64,000 nt of DNA. It comes from Trichobilharzia regenti (lineage: Eukaryota; Platyhelminthes; Trematoda; Strigeidida; Schistosomatidae). The notes below the pieces were generated by a model that had not been told where the DNA came from, made no database searches, and was given only the letters and a program-made list of their open reading frames with translations. Numbering within the stretch: the stretch's first letter is position 1; each line of letters begins with the position of its first letter. The position numbers were made by a program, and so were the translations under genes. The stretch is from the NCBI GenBank assembly GCA_944472135.2, contig CALYDD020000405.1:62001-126000 (forward strand), read 5' to 3'. Shown here piece after piece: positions 56,650 to 64,000 of this stretch.

Positions 56650-57560
56650 CAATTTGAAAATTTTAGCATGTTATAGATTATTGATGTTCTGTTGATATAG
56701 CAGCATGGTGAGGGGAAATACAAGATTAACAGTTATACCACAGGTAAACGACGTTCACACTTGTGAGGGAAAAAATCGAGAGAATTATAAATATAAGAAG
56801 TACAATAACAATAAAAGTTGATATTGTAAGGGTGGAGGAAATGGTTTATGTAGTGTAGTGCAAAGAAGGCTAGTTGGTTCGTGCCTAACACTATTTTTAT
56901 CACATAAAGTACGTGCCAAATATGAAGTGGAATATATAGTGGAATTTTTATACTTAGACGTTTTACCTGAGGAGACACAAGGTTAGAGCTGCGGGTAAAG
57001 TGAAAAAATTCCTCTAGCAAATTTGTTGCATGACATCAGGTGCCTATCATCAATAACGGTGTCAACAATATGGCCCAATGGGATGCCACTCGTCCTACTG
57101 ACTGACAGTCTTCAGAGTCCTACGAAGTATGACATAAACTTTTTTTGAGCAATCCAGGAAAGAATAAGCAAGAGTGAACAGTAAAGAAGAATAGGTAAGA
57201 TGCACGAGTTGACAAACTGTAAGAGGAGTGGTTGGGTTATGCCTGAGTGCCTTAACTTCTTTATGTAAAAAGTTAGACGAAATATTCTTTTCGAAATCGC
57301 TAATACACGGGAAGACCAGGATAGGTCAGAAAAAAAGAATCAATCCAAGATACTGAAATTCAGACTTGGTTTCTATATCAGTATCATCAATTTTGCAAGG
57401 GTTATAGGAACCAACAGCTTCATTTAACTTTCTTTTATATCGGAAACTGAAATCAACAGTCTGACATTTAGAAGGATTCAGTTTAAGGTCATTAGACGAA
57501 AACCATTGGCTGACTCCTGATAGGAAGCCGTTCCACTCGAAACCCAAGGGAATAATAAGA
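56650..57560 (-). mobile_element. Non-LTR retrotransposon RT C-terminal fragment (right IR2)
   Basis: Mirror of the fragment at 22500-23400, with a 16-bp insertion near 56670 absent from the left arm. Confidence 0.65.
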
Positions 57561-57659
57561 GTATATAATAGTAATTTTACCCACATATTCATATATTTGT
57601 AAATCTGATATCTTTGTTTTATTAGATGTTTTAGCGAGGAAATAGGGAGTGAAATCGCT

Positions 57660-58324
57660 GATTTCCTCCCGTTGCTTTCCTGCATTTACATAGATTGCCG
57701 ATAGAGGTATTATTTCTTCGCTTAGTTAATTCAGTTGTCCTTCTGTCCCTTGGTTTTAGCCTTTGATCAGGTTTCGGAGTTCCTTCTACTTTGAAGAAAA
57801 AGATGATCCAAGTAAAGCCGAAAAATCACTGCGTCCACTACCGAATAGTAAGGTGAGCGATATGGGTTTATACTACTTTATTTTTGTTAGTAGGATAATT
57901 AACAAGCTGCCAATTATCTGTAAGAGCTATGATTTCTAAGTTTACCTAACCAATAAAACTACCTTCGAATTTCAGTATTTTTCGAATACATTTTCTATGA
58001 AATCTGATTTAAATGCATTGGAATTCGTCTTTCATCTCTTGAATTTTTTAAAGAGTTGGAAATATCTGGAACTATCAAGTTGCAGATTTAAATCAGTACT
58101 GTAGAGTTGAAAAGAGAACAAATTAGCATAGATGTCATTGATATCGGGTGAAGAGCCAGGATCACAGCCAACGGGTCATGAGTTCATGTCCCTTTCCGCT
58201 CGTTTCAGCCTGGGCAATTAGGTTTATCAACCGTCACACATTAAGTATGGCTGTTATCCAGAGTAATTGAGTCCAAACAAAAAGGCAGATATAGTTTGTT
58301 TAATGCACTCCACTTTTGTGTACG
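57660..58324. other. Outer part of IR2 right arm
   Basis: Mirror of 21735-22400. No gene recognised. Confidence 0.5.
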
Positions 58325-58640
58325 TCAACTAGCCACACTGTTGTGACAGTAAATAAACTTGGTCCTCTTTTATCGGCACTCGTGAAGAGATGATGGGACA
58401 TGCAGTAACCACTCCATGTATATCAATACGTTCTTTCAAGTTAAATTGTAGCCATATTAATCAGACTTCAATGTGTCTGATCGCACTTATTATTTTCATT
58501 TTTTGTATAACTGATTGAATGACTCTACATTTTCACACATTTTCTCTCTGATAAGTGATAAGCAGAACAAAAATGTGCAGTATAAGACTGTTTACGACTA
58601 ACTTGTCGGCTCTGACTCGCTGTATGTCTCCTCTATCAAA
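58325..58640 (+). repeat. Dispersed repeat family, copy 1
   Basis: Shares caactagccacactgttgtg, aacttggtcctcttttatcg, cgtgaagagatgatg and agactgtttacgactaac with 62775-63085 and, in reverse, 60455-60690. It starts exactly at the end of the IR2 right arm. Confidence 0.75.
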
Positions 58641-59850
58641 TGATGGGATCTATCCTACCATATTTCATTTCGTCTAGAGAGGGTATACGCCACTCGGAAC
58701 GAAAGGAGTGCATACTAATTACATTGGTTATCTCTCTCAAATGTTGACTCCAATACACGTGGTTTACTTCTAACTTCGATTTCATCACGAAACATGGTTG
58801 GTGAGCGGATCATCGAATACAAGTGAGCACTAGAGAGCTGTTTCATTCTAGTTTTTGACTTGACATCTAGAATGCCTTTCGTATTACATTTGCGTATTGT
58901 GGAGAGATTTCCGAAGAAGAAGGATGATTTAACTCTTCGATGGTCACTGGTTTTCAAGAATTCTCCTACTGATGTTGTTTCAGGATAGATTCTATCTAGG
59001 AATCATATGAGGAGAACTAGTCATTTTCAGCCTATCATGTGAACCGAACTCACTGCAAGAGTTCATGGTGTTGAAATGAATTCTGCATCACGTTGTAGTT
59101 TGCATACTTCTCAGGAGGCAGTCAATATCGATGAAATATCCTTTTGATGAATTCAGTTCCCAGTAACAGCCAACTGATGTTAACATTTTTATTCAAGAGC
59201 AGGCTAATTCTGTTATTGACTTGGATGCATAGTCAGTGAAAGTCCTGAACAGGAATGTGGGTTTCAGTGGAGAATCAATAATGCAGTATGTTCAACTTCC
59301 CAGGTGGTGAAATAAGTACGGTTGTCCACGTTGTCACCAAGCTAATCGGGTCATCAGTGACACTTATAAAAATATTTTGTGAAAAGACTTTGTCGTCTCT
59401 GTGCATTCACCAATGTTGCTCGTAGATCTACTCTCATGATGGTGGATTGTTCATTCAACTGGTCACTAGGCTTGGTGGCGTCTAGCCAGTAACAATGGTG
59501 ATCACTTTGTCTAAAATCAGTCATCAGTGTTTCCACCGTGAAGCGAAATTCATGTGAGCAAATATGATGTACAGTTGAAAGCAATTATACCGAGTGGAAT
59601 AGTATGAATAGTTCACTTATTCCAGATGACTAGAACAGCATTAGTTGAGGTGGAGAGATAGAGAGACGTGAAATCTAGCCAGACAAGAACGTTTTATCTC
59701 ACTAACGAATATTCAGTAGGAAATGAAGCTTGACTGGATATACACAGTGAAGATCATCGAGTGATACCACACACTATTCCACTCCTCGAATGCAACCTGA
59801 ACGATCAGTGACAAACATGGTTTCGGTATGATATCAAAACGGTAAATATA
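58641..59850. other. No gene seen
   Basis: Only short open stretches (up to 80 codons) without recognisable domains. Confidence 0.5.
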
Positions 59851-59862
59851 ATAACCAATAGA

Positions 59863-60165
59863 ATGTTCCAATATCGTCGAAAAAAGCATGTTCCAAAATG
59901 GCTACTAAATCATTTAGAAAATCTTAACGCGATTAATCTGAATAGAAATCCAGCATCATCATACATTGCAAAACACTTATTAATATCAGGTCACAAAATC
60001 AATATTAATGACTGTTTCAAAATGATTTCACATGACGCTAATTCAAGGTTATTGAAGGTGATGGAAGCACTTTGGGGGATTAATCACATACAGCCTAAAC
60101 TGTGTACAAAAATCAATAGACTTCAATCTTCGCCTACCCTGGACTACATGACCTTTTACTTATGA
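59863..60165 (+). pseudogene. Penelope-like GIY-YIG endonuclease C-terminal fragment
   Basis: A 100-codon frame whose second half reads SYIAKHLLISGHKININDCF then RLLKVMEALWGINHIQPKL, the conserved C-terminal part of PLE endonucleases (HLL-SGH, then L-MEAL, then P-L). The catalytic GIY and YIG motifs are absent, so it is a 5'-truncated remnant of a third PLE. Confidence 0.7.
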
Positions 60166-60344
60166 ATGGTCATTAGTACATACATTTTTATTTTATTTAA
60201 CTGAGTAATTGTCATGAAATCTATGTTATTACTGTTAACCATGTTAGCTGTAAACCGGTTGCCAAGATACTACGAAATGATAGCATCTCGCGAAATTTGT
60301 CTTCATAATGCTTTATTCAAAATAATCAAAGGGACTAATTCTTT

Positions 60345-60407
60345 TCATGATGAAATCCTGTAAACCAATCAAATCCCTACAAACCAACACTTGAATATCA
60401 ATTTTAA
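60345..60407 (-). repeat. Fragment related to the hammerhead hairpin arms
   Basis: catgatgaaatcctgtaaac followed by aatcaaatccctacaaaccaacacttga resembles the 61-bp arm at 5270-5330, diverged and without the hammerhead core. Confidence 0.6.
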
Positions 60408-60409
60408 TT

Positions 60410-60732
60410 GTTATAGACTACACATCTATTGGATATTGGAGAGTTGCAGAGTGTAAAAGCCGACGAGTTAGTCGTAAACAGTCTTACACTGCCCATTTTT
60501 GTTCTGATTATCAATCATCAGAAACAGGATGTGGTAGAATGGAGAGACATTCACTCAGTGATACAAACAAATGGAAATCATGGGTGAGATGTATATGGAG
60601 TGGTTACTTCCATTCACATCATCCCTTCACGCGTGTCGATAAAAGAGGACCAAGTTCATTTACTGTCACAAGAGTGTGGCTAGTTGACGCCTTGTTTACA
60701 GCAAGTCGTCTATACATGCATGGTGATTGGTT
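60410..60732 (-). repeat. Dispersed repeat family, copy 2 (inverted)
   Basis: Reverse complement of the family at 58325-58640 and 62775-63085. A plus-strand open stretch (60539-60772) is present, but the other copies do not conserve it, so it is not called as a gene. Confidence 0.65.
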
Positions 60733-61276
60733 TGTACACAGTGAGATTATCTATCTCATTGTAGGCAAGTAGAAAATCACCGAATAATCTATTTTGTTAT
60801 TTTTGAGCCACCATGAACATTATGGTATGGTGGCTTCCAAAAATGTCGAGTAAGCTGGATATTAGATGAACTACCCAAGGAAGCAGTCATTACCTGTAAT
60901 AAAACCAACTACCATACCACAAATGTCCATTTTGCAAAAATGCTGGAAAATTTCGAGAATATAGAATTGCAACATAAAATTCGTCAATTTTAGAAGAATG
61001 CCATCACAAGATCTTGTATTCCACTTTCATAACTACAATATATGCCGATGTGACTGTATCGCATACACACACGCACTATACTACTTATATAAGTGAATTA
61101 AGCGACCAAGCATATCATTCAAACATCATCATTCGTAAATCACCTTATGCAGTATACTTTTGTTACAGTGTCCTCACTCACCAATTACAACAGTTCATGC
61201 ATTTCTATGCTCATCGATTGGTGTGATCATGCACCAGAATGTAGGAAAGACAATTGCATATTAGTCTGTTTATTAT
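60733..61276 (+). repeat. Left arm of inverted repeat IR3
   Basis: Diverged reverse complement of 61585-62117 (shared: aaaaccaactaccataccac, ccacaaatgtccattttgca, cactatactacttatataag, gtgatcatgcacca). Arms are about 85-90 percent alike by eye. Confidence 0.8.
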
Positions 61277-61584
61277 ACGCGAAATGACTTGAACTTCAGT
61301 CCCATCATCCGTCGTTGATCATCATCAACTTTGAACCCTGTGTTTATTAAGTTGACCGAAATCAGTCAATCAATCGAAATGATTCTCAGAGAAGTCAAAC
61401 ACAATACATGTCATACCATTGACAATGGAGTGAATGTGTTTCTCAAGTGAGTCACTCCTGAGAATTAATGAAATTGGCTTTCTTCTCTAACTCACATTAA
61501 TATAGGTGTAAAACATGAGCACTGTGTTAGTAAGTAATTCCATATTAGTTTGTTTATTAGATGCATCATACAGTGATACGTTTA

Positions 61585-62117
61585 ATAAACAAACTAATAT
61601 GCAATTGCATTTCCTACCTCCTGGTGCATGATCACACCAATCGATGAGCTTAAAATGCATGAACTTTTGTAATTGATGAGTGAAGACACTGTAACAAAAG
61701 TATAGTGCATAAGGTGATTTACGAGTGATGATATTTGAATGATATGCATGGTCGCTTTATTCACTTATATAAGTAGTATAGTGCGTGTGCGTATGCGATA
61801 CAGTCTCATCGGTATATATTGTATCGAGAAAGGTGAATTAGAAGATTTTGTGACAGTATTCTTCTAAAAATGACGAATTTCACATTGAAATCGTGTTTCC
61901 TTGTAATTTTCTATCATTTTTGCAAAATGGACATTTGTGGTATGGTAGTTGGTTTTATTACAGGTGATGACTGCTTTCATACGTTTATCGCAATACTGAA
62001 TAACAGACTGTTTTTGCAAGCCACCATGCAGTTATGTTCATGGTGGCTGAAAAATAACAAAATGGTTTATTCAGGGGTTTAAAATTGCCTACAATGAGAT
62101 AAATAGTCTCACTGTGG
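61585..62117 (-). repeat. Right arm of inverted repeat IR3
   Basis: Partner of 60733-61276 around a loop of about 310 bp. A smaller palindrome (attagtttgtttatta and aataaacaaactaat) lies at 61546-61601 at the loop edge. Confidence 0.8.
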
Positions 62118-62774
62118 GTAGCTTGAAAATTCCCATGTAGTCATATGAAAAAGAGAATTCGTTCAGCTAAGCGACTCTTTTCGGAGAGTTCATTCACATA
62201 GCTGTACAATCGCATTTATATATAATTATTTGTGTGTGTGTGTGTACATGAGGTTTGTCAAAATTATTGATAATTGATCAGGTAATAGAAGAATGATCTA
62301 ATATAGAAACAAGGTTAATCGGACAGCAACTAAAGTAAGATTGAGTTAGTATGTTAGATGACGTAATATAGTTGACTAAAATGTTTTAACTACGGCCAGG
62401 GTAGCAACAGAGGTAATTACAGATAGAGACTAAGTAGAAGTGGGGTAGATAATAAAGCCATTTAAATTAGAACTGAAAATAAGCAATTAAGTTGGATGAC
62501 GTAACATAAATGACTAGAAATGAAGCGTTGGTCAGGTCAGTTAATGTGGTAGTGAGGTGTAGAAATTAAATCGGGTGGGGGTAGAGAACAAGAGAGTTGA
62601 AAATGCAAAATATTACAATTCAGAAGACAGAATAATACCAATGAAGAGACAGAAAAGAAGATTAGGTAGAATTTAGTTTTCAGGTAATAAGATAGATTAG
62701 GTCCATTGCAAGTGTCTCACTTTGTACAAACCAATCACTATGTATAGATGACTTGCACTAAACGAAACCTCAGC
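62118..62774. other. No gene seen
   Basis: Contains a short TG run near 62231-62245. Nothing else recognised. Confidence 0.5.
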
Positions 62775-63085
62775 TAGCCAGACTGTTGTGACATTAAACA
62801 AACTTGGTACTCTGGTATCCGCCCTCGTGAAGAGATGATGAGATACGTAGCAACCTCTCCATATATATTAATAAGTTTTCTCCAGGTAAAGTGTAGCCAA
62901 ATTAATCAGACTTCAGTGTGTCTGATCTCACTCGTGATTTTCATTTGTTTGTATCACTGAGTGAATGCCTCTCCATTTTCTCACATCATGTTTCTGACGA
63001 TTGATAAACAGAACAAAATTGAGCAGTGTAAGACTGTTTATGACTAACTCGTCGGCTCTCACTCTCTGTCTGTCTCCTCTAACCA
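62775..63085 (+). repeat. Dispersed repeat family, copy 3
   Basis: Diverged copy of 58325-58640 (agctagccagactgttgtga, cctcgtgaagagatgatgag, taagactgtttatgactaac). Confidence 0.75.
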
Positions 63086-64000
63086 ATAGAATATTAGTCC
63101 ATAACAATCAGACTTCAAATGTTTATCATCATCACCGGTGATAGAATTCATTCATTGCTTTCCTCATCGAGCGGAACACTGATCAACTTTTCAACATAAT
63201 ATTTCCAAACGATTGAGAGCCTGAAATTCTATCCGGCTCCACTATTTCATGCGAGCATTCGGTTCATCTTCACATTATATGTTCCATACTATACTTAGGT
63301 GATGCGAATCCTGCGTCTGCAAGTCTTCTTTGGGATATAATGACTAAACGAAAATATCTATTACATTGATACTTATTCTCTTTCATTATGATAGTGTAGT
63401 ATGTCACAAACATGACTGAAAATACCAAAATCCTCCATTTTGACATAAAAATTTACTACCCAAGTATTCGTATTTTTGTCTAAATTTACTGTCAATGTTG
63501 TGTACAACAGTGTGTATGTTCAATATGTGTTGCGAAATGTCCCTTTACAGTTTTCATGTGAGGGTCAATGAAGAATATATATTGTGGTGAATATATTTCA
63601 CCATCGTATTCTTGTCTACAATATTTGACAATCAATGAATGAATGAGTGAGTTATCAAATGCTGCACAGCATAAGCTATATAGACGATATGAGCGTGGGT
63701 TAAATTGATCTCATGGCTCGCTTATTGACTGTGTTATGGTTTTCTGTAGTCTTGCTAGACGTACAGAAGCTATTTGCATGCTAAATTGGTTGGCAGGGAT
63801 AACGATTTCATTGAATTTGGTGGCTGCTGGCTTCGTTTATAGGGGCCTATTGTCACTATAGCGTCGCTATGCGTGCTACTTTTGCATATAACAATAAGTT
63901 TGACAGGTCTTGTATGCGAGATGGGTTCTATTGAGCTTGTCTATGCAGTGCTTAATTGATTGACACGATCAGTGGTCGGTTCAACAGTGCTTACCTATGT
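63086..64000. other. No gene seen
   Basis: AT-rich sequence without recognisable coding or repeat signal. Confidence 0.5.

Larger units (their letters stand above)
54114..58324 (-). repeat. Right arm of inverted repeat IR2
   Basis: Partner of 21735-25887. The TA microsatellite at about 54383-54436 is some 40 bp longer than in the left arm. The inner boundary lies 23 bp after the end of the second direct-duplication copy. Confidence 0.95.

Noticed and set aside
60539..60772. 77-codon plus-strand frame
   Set aside because: Lies in a dispersed repeat whose other two copies do not keep it open.

Overview
The window is eukaryotic, AT-rich, intron-containing and dominated by retroelements. The mixture points to a blood fluke of the genus Schistosoma: a Sm-alpha-like SINE with hammerhead ribozyme sequence, many RTE (SR2-like) LINE tails, a CR1-clade LINE with a PHD-finger ORF1, Penelope-like elements (PLEs), a Ty3/gypsy remnant, a BEL/Pao gag, and a host gene with 31- and 41-bp introns. 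Genus assignment is inference from element content; no database search was possible.

The main host gene is ASH2L, the SPRY-domain subunit of SET1/MLL histone H3K4 methyltransferase complexes. Nine exons are recognisable: eight on the minus strand (36492 down to 24794, then 13165-13004) and the last exon (9363-9482) on the plus strand. All nine exon ends agree in splice phase and give an open frame of 726 codons plus stop, so the gene looks intact apart from the orientation of its last exon. An uninterrupted chimaerin-like RhoGAP reading frame (29810-30529) lies in one ASH2L intron on the same strand. A further exon upstream of 36492 is likely but was not found.

Layout. 1-8644 and 10687-21147 are the arms of a near-identical inverted repeat (IR1) around a 2-kb spacer that carries the ASH2L last exon. 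Both arms carry the penultimate ASH2L exon, RTE fragments, a SINE, a hammerhead-containing hairpin and a chimeric RTE-endonuclease/PLE reading frame. Only the right arm carries a 1.8-kb Ty3/gypsy-like insertion (17985-19800) with a perfect 5-bp target duplication. 21735-25887 and 54114-58324 are the arms of a second inverted repeat (IR2), which duplicates an ASH2L SPRY exon. Between the IR2 arms lie a PLE (25.9-27.3 kb), the central and 5' ASH2L exons (27.5-36.5 kb), SINEs, a CR1 LINE (37.3-41.9 kb) and a 4186-bp direct duplication (44352-48537 and 49905-54090) carrying two nearly identical BEL/Pao gag frames. 58325-64000 holds repeats only, including a third, more diverged inverted repeat and a PLE endonuclease fragment.

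The central question is whether IR1 and IR2 are real palindromes or artefacts of joining two haplotypes. The ASH2L last exon would become collinear with the rest of the gene if the 8645-10686 spacer were flipped by exchange between the identical IR1 arms.
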